From Herminiimonas sp. KBW02 (GTDB lineage: Bacteria > Pseudomonadota > Gammaproteobacteria > Burkholderiales > Burkholderiaceae_D), in NCBI RefSeq assembly GCF_003852535.1, contig NZ_QAJP01000007.1:186001-250000 (forward strand): DNA of 64,000 nucleotides, in the 5' to 3' direction. Below are positions 52,800 through 61,712 of this stretch, piece by piece; the stretch's first letter is position 1, and the number at the start of each line of letters is the position of its first letter. The notes below the pieces were generated by a model. The model was not told where the DNA came from and made no database searches. It worked only from the letters and a program-made list of their open reading frames with translations. Position numbers and translations under genes: made by a program.

Positions 52800-53699
52800 A
52801 TGAGTGGAATAAATTACAAGCATTTGCACTATTTCTGGGTGGTCGCCAAGTCTGGTGGCATCGGACGCGCCAGTGAGCGCCTGCATTTGACGCCGCAAAC
52901 CATTAGCGGCCAGATCAGCCAGTTTGAGGATGTGCTTGGTTATAAATTATTCAACAGGGTCGGGCGGCGACTGGAATTGAATGACGCCGGACGCGTGGTG
53001 CTCGGCTATGCGGATGAAATCTTCACGCTCGGCGAGGAGTTGCAGGAGGTGCTGCGCTTCCGCCCGGGCGGCTGGCCTCTGCAGTTCCGGGTCGGTGTCG
53101 CGGACGCAGTGCCGAAGGCGATTGCCTATCTGCTGCTGGAGCCAGCGATGGAGTTACCCGAATCGCTGCGCATCGTCTGCCGCGAAGGCAAGCTGACCAA
53201 CCTGCTGGCTGACCTGGCCGTGCATAGGCTGGATATCGTGATTGCCGACAGTCCGATGCCGGCCAATATTGATGTGCGCGGCTACAACCATTTGCTGGGT
53301 GAGTGCGGTATGACTTTCTTCGCAACCGATGAGCTGGCCAAAAAATATCAAAAGGATTTCCCCAAGAGCCTGGACGGCGCTCCTTTCCTGATGCCGGGTG
53401 AGGATGCAGCCGTGCGTCCGCGCCTGATCCGCTGGTTTGAAAAAGAAAAAGTCCGGCCGCGTATTGTCGGTGAGTTTGACGATGGCGCCTTGCTGCAGGC
53501 TTTCGGTGAGGCAGGTAAAGGCATCTTCGCCGCGCCTTCCGCCGTCGCCGAGCAAATTAAGAAGCAATATGGTGTGACCGAGATAGGTCGTACCAATGCG
53601 GTGTCCGAACAGTTCTACGCGATTTCGGTGGAACGGCAATTGTCCCACCCTGCGGTGGTGGCCATCAGTTCGGCTGCGCGTGAAAGCCTGATCCGTTAA
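52800..53699 (+). CDS. nhaR: NhaR-type LysR-family transcriptional regulator
   Basis: 299 residues. The DNA-binding domain MSGINYKHLHYFWVVAKSG with LTPQTISGQISQFE and GYADEIFTLGEELQEVL is NhaR rather than generic LysR. The effector domain contains VGVADAVPKAIAYLLL, IVIADSPMP and GEFDDGALLQAFGEAGKGIF, again as in NhaR. In E. coli NhaR senses sodium and activates nhaA and pgaABCD. No nhaA is present next to this gene; the nearest transporter candidates in the window are far away. It is convergent with the FAD monooxygenase gene, 6 bases apart. Confidence 0.92.
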   Translation: MSGINYKHLHYFWVVAKSGGIGRASERLHLTPQTISGQISQFEDVLGYKLFNRVGRRLELNDAGRVVLGYADEIFTLGEELQEVLRFRPGGWPLQFRVGVADAVPKAIAYLLLEPAMELPESLRIVCREGKLTNLLADLAVHRLDIVIADSPMPANIDVRGYNHLLGECGMTFFATDELAKKYQKDFPKSLDGAPFLMPGEDAAVRPRLIRWFEKEKVRPRIVGEFDDGALLQAFGEAGKGIFAAPSAVAEQIKKQYGVTEIGRTNAVSEQFYAISVERQLSHPAVVAISSAARESLIR

Positions 53700-53705
53700 T
53701 CCGCT

Positions 53706-54974
53706 TCAGTAATCCATCTCGGGGCTGTCTTGCTGCCGTGCTGTGGCCGGCGAGTAGATGTGTTCCGGTCGCACGCCTATGCCGACCGCATAAGCCGGTA
53801 TCACGCGTAGTGCCGGGATCAGGTTAAGCAGGCGCATCGCCCACGGCACGCTGAGCGGCTTATCCTGCGCACGGTTCACGACCGGTGCCAGGATGCGATT
53901 CTGGATCGCGACCTGCGCCGCCTGCGTGACGCGGGCAGGGAAGAGGCGACGGGTTTGAACCTTGGCGAGGAAGGGCGTCAGCGCCAGCGGTGCAATCTCC
54001 GGATTGGCCAGCGACAGTGCGAGGATGTTTGCTGTTGCCACAGCATCCTGTATCGCCAGATTGATGCCGATGCCGCCGACCGGAGACATCGCGTGCGCGG
54101 CATCGCCTATGCATAACAAGCCAGGCTTCCACCATTGCTCCAGTCTGTCGACCGACACGCTCAGTAATTTAATATCGTCCCAGCTTTGCAGGCTGGCGAC
54201 ACGCTCAGCAAACATCGGTGCGATGCGACTAAGTTCGGCGTGGAAAGCAGGCAAGCCACGCGCATGAATTTCTTCGATACCGCCTTTCGCAATGACATAT
54301 GCACATTGCCAGTAGGTACCTCTATGTAGCATGACAAAGAATTGCCCGGCATCGAGACGGGCCCCGGTACTGGTCGGGTCACCTGGCGCTGTTGGCAGGC
54401 GTAACCACAAGACATCGATAGGTGCGCCCAGATTGCGTACTTGTAGTCGGGCCGCTTCTCGCACGGTGGAGTGGCGGCCATCGGCACCTATTACCAGGTC
54501 GGCATGGACTTGCAAGGGACCGTCCTTAGTCGTGACCTGTACGCCGGTGACGCGTTCGCTGTCTTCCAGCAAACTATCTACCCGGGCATTCTGGATCAAG
54601 CGAAAGTTGGGATAACGCACCGCTTCATCGCGCAGGAAATCGAGAAAGTCCCATTGCGGCATCAGTGCGATGAATTTGCATTGCGTACTCAGCCGTGAGA
54701 AATCAGCGACCTTCAATACGCGGCCGCCTACATTGATGCTCAGGTCGCGCGCTTCGTCATGCGGCCGTTGCAGGAAGGCGGTCAGCAAGCCGAGTTCATG
54801 CATGAGTTCCAGCGTGGACGGATGCACGGTATCGCCGCGAAAGTCGCGCAGGAAATCACCATGTTTTTCCAGCACGAGAACGTCGACTCCGGCACGTGCC
54901 AGCAGCAAGCCCAGCATCATGCCGGCCGGACCACCTCCGGCGATGCAACAACGTGTATGGATCTCATCCGGCAT
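53706..54974 (-). CDS. FAD-dependent monooxygenase (PHBH/UbiH superfamily)
   Basis: 422 residues from the ATG at 54974, behind AAGGAGT; the frame to 55052 is not supported. The FAD-binding dinucleotide motif is CCIAGGGPAGMMLGLLLARAG near residue 8 (GGGPAG), the second motif is VIGADGRHSTVRE near 165, and the third is GLLCIGDAAHAMSPVGGIGINLA near 285. These define the aromatic-hydroxylase-like group. The substrate is unknown. No degradation-pathway genes lie nearby. Confidence 0.9.
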   Translation of the reverse strand: MPDEIHTRCCIAGGGPAGMMLGLLLARAGVDVLVLEKHGDFLRDFRGDTVHPSTLELMHELGLLTAFLQRPHDEARDLSINVGGRVLKVADFSRLSTQCKFIALMPQWDFLDFLRDEAVRYPNFRLIQNARVDSLLEDSERVTGVQVTTKDGPLQVHADLVIGADGRHSTVREAARLQVRNLGAPIDVLWLRLPTAPGDPTSTGARLDAGQFFVMLHRGTYWQCAYVIAKGGIEEIHARGLPAFHAELSRIAPMFAERVASLQSWDDIKLLSVSVDRLEQWWKPGLLCIGDAAHAMSPVGGIGINLAIQDAVATANILALSLANPEIAPLALTPFLAKVQTRRLFPARVTQAAQVAIQNRILAPVVNRAQDKPLSVPWAMRLLNLIPALRVIPAYAVGIGVRPEHIYSPATARQQDSPEMDY

Positions 54975-55218
54975 GGAAACACTCCTTGCAGTCAACGCAT
55001 CACCAGTGCAATTACCCGAATTGATTATGGCGATAGTTGTGACAACAGGCAAAGAGATTCATGGTCGCAATGACCTTCACTTATGCGTAGACATGACTAC
55101 GCGCCTGCCGACGATTTATCGCGGGCAAGGCGTGTAGCTTATACAAGCAAGAAGTAACTTACTGTTTTGCAGAGCGATCAGCCGCGCTGAGGCGAATCTG
55201 ATCGGGCAGGATAGGGGC

Positions 55219-55413
55219 TTACTGGAAGGAACCAGTTTGCGTGGTGTTGAACGGTACGACGATGGTAGTGGAGCCTTCGGACTTATCTTGCTCGATCGAG
55301 CCAGTATCGTTGTCCTGTTCTTCACTGATCTGCTTATGTTCCTTGTCGGAGATATGCTTGCCAGCGTGGATAGGTTTAGCCGTATGGTGGGCGTTATCGT
55401 AGTTTTTGTACAT
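55219..55413 (-). CDS. Small hypothetical protein, hydrophilic
   Basis: 64 residues with an AAGGAT Shine-Dalgarno on the minus strand before the ATG at 55413. The product is polar, rich in His, Lys, Asp and Glu in the first 45 residues (HHTAKPIHAGKHISDKEHKQ), with a beta-like tail STTIVVPFN. No signal peptide or known motif. The start region and coding-like composition support it, but the size makes it uncertain. Confidence 0.5.
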   Translation of the reverse strand: MYKNYDNAHHTAKPIHAGKHISDKEHKQISEEQDNDTGSIEQDKSEGSTTIVVPFNTTQTGSFQ

Positions 55414-55848
55414 GGTCGATATCCTTATTGATCACAGCGATCAAATTTCGAAAGCTGCTGATTGTTGTGATGGCATGTCGCACTGCCCGTGCCGTTTAAA
55501 ATCTGTGGCACGACCCGAGTTGCGAGAATAAAGGAGCCGTCCGGAGATGGCGATCAGAGATCATCCTAAAGTTTTGTAGGAAGGCGCTGACTTGATTGTG
55601 CAAATGGCATGTTTGCCATGTTGCCGACTATGGGTGAAAACGAGTGGCACAAAATACTGTGCCGGCGAATGATGCTTGCTTGGCATCCCGTTATGACGGG
55701 AATAGTTGCTGCGAGCAGATGGGCTGCAGCGGCGTAATGATAGTTGATTTTGCAGCGGGGCGGGGGATGGTGAAAATAGTTGCCAAGTTGCTTCTGTTTT
55801 CCCATCACCACGCTGCGGGATCTTGCTTGCCGGATTAACTCTCCAGCG
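55414..55848. other. Non-coding region downstream of cysW, where cysA would be expected
   Basis: 435 bases on the 3' side of cysW. No frame shows ABC-ATPase motifs (no Walker A, no LSGGQ), so there is no recognisable remnant of cysA. The GATCACAGCGATC inverted repeat at 55430-55442 lies just upstream of the small hypothetical gene and may be its operator. Otherwise nothing assignable. Confidence 0.45.
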
Positions 55849-56700
55849 TTAACCCATATGGACTTCTTCCGGTTCTGCTTCGCGTCTTTCCTGACGCCAT
55901 TCCATTGCCGTTTTCAATACCAGTGTCAGCAATGCCATACATGCGAGCAAGGCAGCAGCGGTGAAGGCGGCAGCAGTTTTGTAATCGTTATTTAATTGTT
56001 CAACCAGCAAAGGCAGGGTCAGCGTCTGATTCATGATCGTGCCGGACACGACAGCGACCGCACCGAACTCACCGACTGCACGAGCATTGGTAATGACCGC
56101 GCCGTACAGCAACGCCCATTTAATATTAGGCAAAGTAACGCGCCAGAAAATTTGCCAGCCGGTCGCACCCAGCGACAGCGCAGCGATCTCTTCCTCGGTG
56201 CCTTGCTTTTGCATCAGCGGCATCAGGATACGTGCGATATACGGTGCGGTGACAAAGACCGTGACCATGATGATGCCGGGCCATGCAAACATCAATTGCA
56301 CGTCCTTCGCATACAGCCATTTACCGATGGTGCCTTCCAGTCCATACACCACCAGATAGCAGAAGCCGGCTACCACAGGTGAGGTTGCATACGGGATTTC
56401 GACCAGCGTCACCAGCAGGCGACGACCAAAGAAATCGTAATGCGTGACGCACCATGCGAGCAGGATGCCGAATACCAGATTGATAGGCACCGTCAGCAAG
56501 GCGGCCAGTATGGTCAGGCCGAGCGCATGCTTCATGTAGTCTTCATTCAGATTGGCCCACAGGAGTTCCAGGCCGCCACTGAAGGCTTGTGTAAAAATCA
56601 GCACCAGCGGCAGTACCAGCAACAGTATCGTCATGATGATACCGAGACCGATCAGCAGCCATTGATGTGTTTCGCGCGGGTGTTTAATTGCTTTAGCCAT
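55849..56700 (-). CDS. cysW: Sulfate/thiosulfate ABC transporter permease CysW
   Basis: 283 residues from the ATG at 56700, preceded by AAGGGG; the frame to 56742 overlaps cysT's end and is rejected. About six hydrophobic segments. The EAA loop is EEEIAALSLGATGWQIFWRVTLPNIKWALLYG in pieces (LSLGATGWQIFWRVTLP). FGRRLLVTLVEIPYATSPVVAG is a CysW marker. It forms the membrane channel with CysT. The cysA ATPase gene normally next in the operon is missing. Confidence 0.94.
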   Translation of the reverse strand: MAKAIKHPRETHQWLLIGLGIIMTILLLVLPLVLIFTQAFSGGLELLWANLNEDYMKHALGLTILAALLTVPINLVFGILLAWCVTHYDFFGRRLLVTLVEIPYATSPVVAGFCYLVVYGLEGTIGKWLYAKDVQLMFAWPGIIMVTVFVTAPYIARILMPLMQKQGTEEEIAALSLGATGWQIFWRVTLPNIKWALLYGAVITNARAVGEFGAVAVVSGTIMNQTLTLPLLVEQLNNDYKTAAAFTAAALLACMALLTLVLKTAMEWRQERREAEPEEVHMG

Positions 56701-56710
56701 GGTTATCCCC

Positions 56711-57547
56711 TTACGCTTTCTTGAAGAATCGTCCCTGCACAATTTGCAGCAGGAACAAGAGGATGAGGGAGGCCAGCAACACGACCGAAGCGATGGCGGC
56801 AGCGGCAGGGTAGTTGTACTCCTGCAGGCGCACGAACAGCATCAGCGATGTGACTTCGGTTTCGAACGGAATATTACCGGCGATCATGATGACGGCGCCG
56901 AATTCGCCGAGGCTGCGGATGAAGGCTTGCGACGAACCGGTAATCAGCGCCGGGATCAGGGTCGGCAAAATCACGCGCCAGAAAATTTGCCATTTATTGG
57001 CACCCAGCATCAGCGCGGCTTCTTCCAGTTCCTTTTCCATATCTTCCAGCACCGGTTGCACCGAGCGCACGATGAAAGGCAGGCTGGTGAAGATCATTGC
57101 AACCACGATGCCGGGGAAGGCATAGGAAATTTTGATGCCGAATAGTTCAAACCATTGTCCGAGCCAGCCGGATGGAATGAACAACGCGGACAATGTAATG
57201 CCTGCGACCGAAGTCGGCAGTGCAAACGGCAGGTCGACCAGTGAATCGATCAGGCGACGGCCGGGGAAATTGTAGCGGGTAACGATCCACGCCAGCAGGA
57301 AACCGATAAAGGTAACGATGATGGTGGAGTAAAACGCGCCTTGTATCGTGATCTTGTAGCTTTGCAGCACGCGTGCGTCGGTGATCGCAAACCAGTATTG
57401 ATCCCAGCTCATGCCGCTGACGTACAGCAACAGCGCCGAAATCGGCAACAGGATCACCAGGCTGATATACAGCGTCGAAAAGCCGAAGCTCATCGAAAAG
57501 CCCGGCAGGATAGGCGTACTACGGAAGAAGCGAAGAGACAGATTCAC
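56711..57547 (-). CDS. cysT: Sulfate/thiosulfate ABC transporter permease CysT (CysU)
   Basis: 278 residues with a GTG start at 57547; an ATG 18 codons later (57493) is an alternative because no clear Shine-Dalgarno precedes the GTG. Six hydrophobic segments, with FPGRRLIDSLVDLPFALPTSVAG and the EAA loop LEEAALMLGANKWQIFWRVILP in short (LMLGANKWQIFWRV). Partner of CysW. An attenuator-like terminator lies between sbp and this gene. Confidence 0.94.
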   Translation of the reverse strand: MNLSLRFFRSTPILPGFSMSFGFSTLYISLVILLPISALLLYVSGMSWDQYWFAITDARVLQSYKITIQGAFYSTIIVTFIGFLLAWIVTRYNFPGRRLIDSLVDLPFALPTSVAGITLSALFIPSGWLGQWFELFGIKISYAFPGIVVAMIFTSLPFIVRSVQPVLEDMEKELEEAALMLGANKWQIFWRVILPTLIPALITGSSQAFIRSLGEFGAVIMIAGNIPFETEVTSLMLFVRLQEYNYPAAAAIASVVLLASLILLFLLQIVQGRFFKKA

Positions 57548-57604
57548 GATATGTGCGGGTCAGGGCAGTGCGGCGTCACTGCAAAACGGTAACTGTAAAA
57601 ACAA

Positions 57605-57630
57605 ACGACCATCCAGTAACGGATGGTCGT
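57605..57630 (-). terminator. Terminator/attenuator between sbp and cysT
   Basis: A perfect 10-bp stem, ACGACCATCC and GGATGGTCGT, with a six-base loop; on the minus strand it is followed by TTGTTTTT. Its place inside the sulfate operon suggests partial termination that keeps binding-protein mRNA in excess over permease mRNA. Confidence 0.85.
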
Positions 57631-57716
57631 GTGGATGGCGGCATTGTAAACCACCCTCATCCTGTATGACAAAGATGATGCCGGCGCAGCGTTAAATTCA
57701 CGTCGCCGGCCCTTTA

Positions 57717-58727
57717 TCAACGACGTTGCGACAGCAACTGGTCGAGTACAGCGCCACCAGCGAAATGCTTGGCCTGGATGTCATCCCACGAACCCAGTAC
57801 TTTGGTCGGGTCGATCAGGCGGACTTTCGAGTAGCGGTCTGCGACAACTTTAGCGATATCAGGGTGATGAACGCGGTAGTTGAAAGTGGTCAGCAAGAGC
57901 TGGATTTCACGCGAGTATTGGTAGTTCAGGTAAGCCGTTGCGACTTTACGTGTACCTTTTTCATCAACAACCTTGTCGACGACTGCAACCGGGAACTCAG
58001 CCAGTACGGAGACTGGTGGTACCACGATTTCATACGCGCCGGATTTAAACTCATCGCTCTTCGCAATGTTGATCACTTCCGATTCAAAGGTCAGCAATGC
58101 ATCGCCTTGATTATTTTGCGCAAATGCTACGGTCGCGCCACGGCCACCGGTAGGGAAGTTCACAACGTTATGCAGCAGTTTGCCGACGAATTGTTTGGTT
58201 TTGGCTTCGTCGCCCTTAAACTTCTCGTTTGCGTACAGCCATGCGCCGAGGTAGGTGTAGCGTGCGTTACCGGATGTTTTCGGGTTAGGGAAAACAACTT
58301 TCACGTCATCACGTACCAGGTCATCCCAGGTTTTGATGTTCTTTGGGTTGCCTTTGCGTACCAGGAAAGCGATGGTGCTGTAGTAAGGCGAGCTATTGTT
58401 AGGGAAGGCTTTTTGCCAGTCTTTACGAACTAGGCCACGTTGCGCCAGGATGTCGATGTCGGTGACCTGGTTAAAAGTAACGGTATCTACTTTTTTACCC
58501 TGGATGATGTCCTGTGCCTGGCGCGAGGTACCTGCGAACGACTGGTCGATCTTCAGGTCCTGGCCGTTTTCAGCTTTCCATTTAGCCAGGAACTTAGGAT
58601 TGATCGCAGCAAACACTTCACGTGCAACGTCATACGACGCGTTCAGCAAAGGTTTTTCCTGGGCCTGAACGGCGCCGGACAGCAAAGTGGCGGTAGCCGC
58701 TGTCAGTAAAACAACTTTCTTAAACAT
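57717..58727 (-). CDS. sbp: Periplasmic sulfate-binding protein
   Basis: 336 residues from the ATG at 58727, correctly spaced from GGAG at 58736-58739; the ATG at 58733 is too close and the open frame to 58820 lacks support. Signal peptide: KKVVLLTAATATLLSGAVQA. The mature part starts EKPLLNASYDVARE and shows the family segments FAGTSRQAQDIIQG, VTFNQVTDID and NPKTSGNARYTYLGAW. It delivers sulfate to CysTW. It is the first gene of the operon. Confidence 0.95.
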   Translation of the reverse strand: MFKKVVLLTAATATLLSGAVQAQEKPLLNASYDVAREVFAAINPKFLAKWKAENGQDLKIDQSFAGTSRQAQDIIQGKKVDTVTFNQVTDIDILAQRGLVRKDWQKAFPNNSSPYYSTIAFLVRKGNPKNIKTWDDLVRDDVKVVFPNPKTSGNARYTYLGAWLYANEKFKGDEAKTKQFVGKLLHNVVNFPTGGRGATVAFAQNNQGDALLTFESEVINIAKSDEFKSGAYEIVVPPVSVLAEFPVAVVDKVVDEKGTRKVATAYLNYQYSREIQLLLTTFNYRVHHPDIAKVVADRYSKVRLIDPTKVLGSWDDIQAKHFAGGAVLDQLLSQRR

Positions 58728-58845
58728 GAACATTCTCCATATTTTGATAAAAAGGGGTGGTAGCAGGATTGCCGACGAGTCGGCATACGGAACGGATATA
58801 GCCTGATTCCATCTGTGCAATCGAGTAACTTACCGAACGGAAATG

Positions 58846-58873
58846 AATATAACAAATTTGCTTATTCGTTCAA
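58846..58873 (-). promoter_or_regulatory. Candidate sigma-70 promoter of the sbp-cysTW operon
   Basis: On the minus strand TTGAAC (58868-58873), a 16-base spacer and TATATT (58846-58851), about 119 bases before the sbp ATG. The surrounding AT-rich sequence would suit a CysB activator site, but no specific site could be assigned. Confidence 0.5.
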
Positions 58874-59101
58874 ACTATAGTTTTTGCATGTCTTCATGCT
58901 AAAAACGAATAAGGGAGAGGTTTTGTTATGAGTTCGGGGTTTGCGGCTTGCTGTGGTTTTGGTCTGAACGCTGTATTGCCGGTCTCAATGTTGCTTTTTC
59001 TTCGATCAGCCTTGGTTTGCCGGGCCACCCCCGGCAACGCACTTCTCCACGGAGAGAGAAGCGAATTAGCGGCATCAACAAGCAAGCCAAACAAACAATA
59101 A

Positions 59102-59129
59102 AAAACGCCCCGATCTCTCGAGGCGTTTT
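59102..59129 (-). terminator. Rho-independent terminator of sodB
   Basis: AAAACGCC pairs with GGCGTTTT (8 bp), with a mismatch and an inner CGA/TCG stem. On the minus strand it is followed by TTTTTT. It lies 52 bases after the sodB stop. Confidence 0.88.
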
Positions 59130-59180
59130 CTGTATCAGTCCTAAGTATCAGCTCAATAAGCCAACACCTTAAAACATTAA

Positions 59181-59759
59181 TTAAGCCAGGTTTTTAGCAA
59201 CAAAATCCCAGTTAACCAATGCCCAGAACGATTCAACATACTTAGGACGCGCATTGCGGTAGTCGATGTAGTAAGCGTGTTCCCAAACGTCGCAGGTCAA
59301 CAATGGTTTGTCAGCGCCGGTCAGCGGGCAGCCAGCGTTCGAGGTGTTAGCCAGGTCGAGCGAGCCGTCAGCTTTTTTCACCAGCCATGTCCAGCCGGAG
59401 CCGAAGTTGGTGACGCAGGATTTGGTGAATTCTTCTTTGAACTTGTCGAAGGAACCCCATTTTGCGTTGATAGCATCAGCAACTGCACCAGTTGGAGCGC
59501 CGCCGCCGTTTGGCTTCAGGCCGTTCCAGTAGAAGGTGTGGTTCCATACTTGTGCTGCATTGTTGAAAACGCCGCCGGAAGATTTTTTGATGATTTCTTC
59601 GAGGGTTGCGTTTTCGAATTCGGTACCTTTGATCAGGTTGTTCAAATTCGTTACGTAAGTTTGGTGATGTTTACCGTAATGGAATTCGAGCGTCTCTTTC
59701 GAGATGTGTGGAGCAAGTGCATCCAACGCATAGGGCAGTGCCGGCAGGGTATGTTCCAT
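59181..59759 (-). CDS. sodB: Iron superoxide dismutase
   Basis: 192 residues, the normal size. Metal ligands are His in LEFHYGKHH, His in WNHTFYW, and Asp and His in [13 protein letters not shown]. The residues [15 protein letters not shown] and FGSGWTWLV favour the iron form. It dismutates superoxide in the cytoplasm. AGAAGGACG precedes the ATG. A -10-like TACAAT lies at 59814-59819 on the minus strand, and a Fur-box-like site lies 230 bases upstream. Confidence 0.97.
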   Translation of the reverse strand: MEHTLPALPYALDALAPHISKETLEFHYGKHHQTYVTNLNNLIKGTEFENATLEEIIKKSSGGVFNNAAQVWNHTFYWNGLKPNGGGAPTGAVADAINAKWGSFDKFKEEFTKSCVTNFGSGWTWLVKKADGSLDLANTSNAGCPLTGADKPLLTCDVWEHAYYIDYRNARPKYVESFWALVNWDFVAKNLA

Positions 59760-60127
59760 GGTCGTCCTTCTATATGGGGTTGAAAATGAGGATGTTCTTT
59801 TTGAAAGGCACTCATTGTAAAGCGGTTAGGCCTTGCTTGCACACGACGCAGATCAATTTCCGACAACGTGAAAAATCACGCATGAAAATCGATGAAAAAT
59901 TCGCTGTAAAAATTTTCTGTGATGTCGCGCAAAGCCAATGGGCATAAGGTTTTGTACGATTTACAGCACAACATTTTTTTGCTCTTAAATTGAGAATGAT
60001 TCTCGTTATTATTTGTGCCGTGTTGTGTGTGATTTTTACGTTTTACGTTTGTGCGCGACGATAGCGCAGAGCATGATCGCGTTCGAATTTTTTGAAAACT
60101 CAGTTCGAGCGCAGCAGCAGATATTTT
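59760..60127. other. Long AT-rich region upstream of sodB
   Basis: 368 bases between the end of xseA and sodB, both on the minus strand. Besides the Fur-box-like site and the sodB -10 element there are long A/T runs (ATTTTTTT at 59973-59980; TGAAAAATTCGCTGTAAAAATTTT region 59892-59920). No coding frame is convincing. Room exists for a Fur-controlled small RNA of 100-200 bases. Confidence 0.45.
59991..60005. promoter_or_regulatory. Fur-box-like operator
   Basis: TGAGAATGATTCTCG matches the 7-1-7 Fur consensus TGATAATGATTATCA and is a near-perfect palindrome around the central G (only the outermost pair mismatches). It is followed by TTATTATT, extending similarity to a second overlapping unit. 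It lies 230 bases before sodB and 123 bases after xseA. Confidence 0.7.
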
Positions 60128-61489
60128 CTATTCCAGGGTTTCCTGCACGCTGGCGATACCTACCTGAGCCGTACCATCCGCCAGTCGCACGGTAACGCTG
60201 TGACGTGCGTTTAACTCTTTCGGTGCGCGCACTATTTTGCCCTTGTCATCGGTAATCATCGCGTAACCACGTTCCAGCGTGCGTTGCGGATTCAGCATTT
60301 CCAATTGCGCAGATAGTGCCGCGAGGCTTTGTCTTTGCGTGGCGATGTTGTTGCTGATCTGATTGCTCATGCGACGTGCATGATTGATGACGTTTAAACG
60401 CTGCGCTTGCGTATCCGGCAATTGCGATAACCAGCGATTACGTAATTGCGCCAGGGCGAATTGCGCTTTGCTGAGCGGGATGCGGGTTGCATGACCGAGG
60501 CGTGCCTGCAGGTTTTGCAACTTCATTCTTTCATGCGCGATGTACGCGGCCGGACTGATCAGGCGACGTGACAGCCAGTCCAGGGTTTGCGCCGTATCCG
60601 ATAGCTGACGCTTTAATACGTAACGCATGTCATCCGCTTGTGCTTCCAGTCGCGCCAGCCAGTCGGCACGTGGTGTCGCAGCCAGCTCTGCAGCTGCAGT
60701 CGGCGTCGGTGCGCGCAGGTCGGCGGCGAAGTCGGCAATCGTGAAATCGGTTTCATGGCCAACACCGACGATGACGGGAATGTCGCAACCGACGATGGTG
60801 CGCGCCACCAGTTCATGGTTGAACGACCACAGGTCTTCGATGCTGCCGCCACCACGACACACCAGCAGTACATCGCATTCGGCGCGTGCAGAAGCGGTCG
60901 CTATCGCTTGCGCAATCTTATTGGCCGAGCCTTCGCCCTGTACCGGGGTCGGATAGAGGATGACGCGCACGTGCGGTGCGCGACGTTGCAAGGTGGTGAG
61001 GATGTCGCGCAAGGCCGCTGCCTGCGGGCTGGTGACTATGCCTATAGTGCGTGCGAATGCCGGAATCGCGCGTTTGCGCGCCGGATCGAACAAGCCTTCC
61101 GCATTCAGTTTTTCTTTCAATTGCAGGAAGGCTTCATACAAATTACCGACGCCCGCACGGCGTATCGCTTCCACACTTAATTGGTAATCACCGCGCGGCG
61201 CGTACAGCGTGACCAGCGCGCGCACTTCCACTTTGTCACCTTCGCGTGGCATGAAATCTGCATATTGAGCACGGCCACGGAACATCACGGCACGCACCTG
61301 GGCTGCACTGTCCTTGAGCGTGAAGTACCAGTGGCCGGAGGCGGCACAAGTGAAGTTGGAAATTTCGCCGGACACCCAGGACAGCGGGAAATTGCGCTCC
61401 AGCATGCGCGATACAGCCTGGTTCAGCGCGGAGACGCTGAGTACGGCAGGCGCGGCAGGTGGCGGGGCGGAGTAGCGATCGGAATTCAT
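60128..61489 (-). CDS. xseA: Exodeoxyribonuclease VII large subunit
   Basis: 453 residues from the ATG at 61489; a GTG at 61546 would add 19 residues, and neither has a clear Shine-Dalgarno. The N-terminal OB-fold contains [23 protein letters not shown] in short ([10 protein letters not shown]), and the catalytic domain has [30 protein letters not shown] and [24 protein letters not shown] in short ([12 protein letters not shown]). The product degrades single-stranded DNA together with XseB, which is not in this window. Confidence 0.96.
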   Translation of the reverse strand: MNSDRYSAPPPAAPAVLSVSALNQAVSRMLERNFPLSWVSGEISNFTCAASGHWYFTLKDSAAQVRAVMFRGRAQYADFMPREGDKVEVRALVTLYAPRGDYQLSVEAIRRAGVGNLYEAFLQLKEKLNAEGLFDPARKRAIPAFARTIGIVTSPQAAALRDILTTLQRRAPHVRVILYPTPVQGEGSANKIAQAIATASARAECDVLLVCRGGGSIEDLWSFNHELVARTIVGCDIPVIVGVGHETDFTIADFAADLRAPTPTAAAELAATPRADWLARLEAQADDMRYVLKRQLSDTAQTLDWLSRRLISPAAYIAHERMKLQNLQARLGHATRIPLSKAQFALAQLRNRWLSQLPDTQAQRLNVINHARRMSNQISNNIATQRQSLAALSAQLEMLNPQRTLERGYAMITDDKGKIVRAPKELNARHSVTVRLADGTAQVGIASVQETLE

Positions 61490-61712
61490 AAATGTGCGTG
61501 CGTGGGGCAAAGCATGGGCAATTCTGGCGCTGGGCTGCCAGTTCACGCACAGAAATAGTGCATTTGGGCAACTTTAGCGTGCAGCGCCGCGGGCAATTGC
61601 CAGCGATTCGTGGGTAACAAATGCAGATGGTAATGGAATTTGGCTATTGAAATACGGCGGCATCCAGAAATAGATGTCGTCATGACTAGTGACTAGTACA
61701 GGGAAAATAAAA

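Larger units (their letters stand above)
58728..59180. other. Region between sodB and sbp
   Basis: 453 bases. Contents: the sbp promoter (58846-58873), the sodB terminator (59102-59129), and a stable extra hairpin, TTGCCGGG/CCCGGCAA with loop CCACC at 59017-59037, that belongs to neither. No frame in it looks coding. Confidence 0.5.

Noticed and set aside
55566-55811. 81-residue minus-strand open frame after cysW, considered as a cysA remnant
   Set aside because: No Walker A, signature or Walker B motif; composition not coding-like.
58894-59094. 66-residue open frame between sodB and sbp
   Set aside because: No Shine-Dalgarno, spans the orphan hairpin, and shows no recognisable motif.
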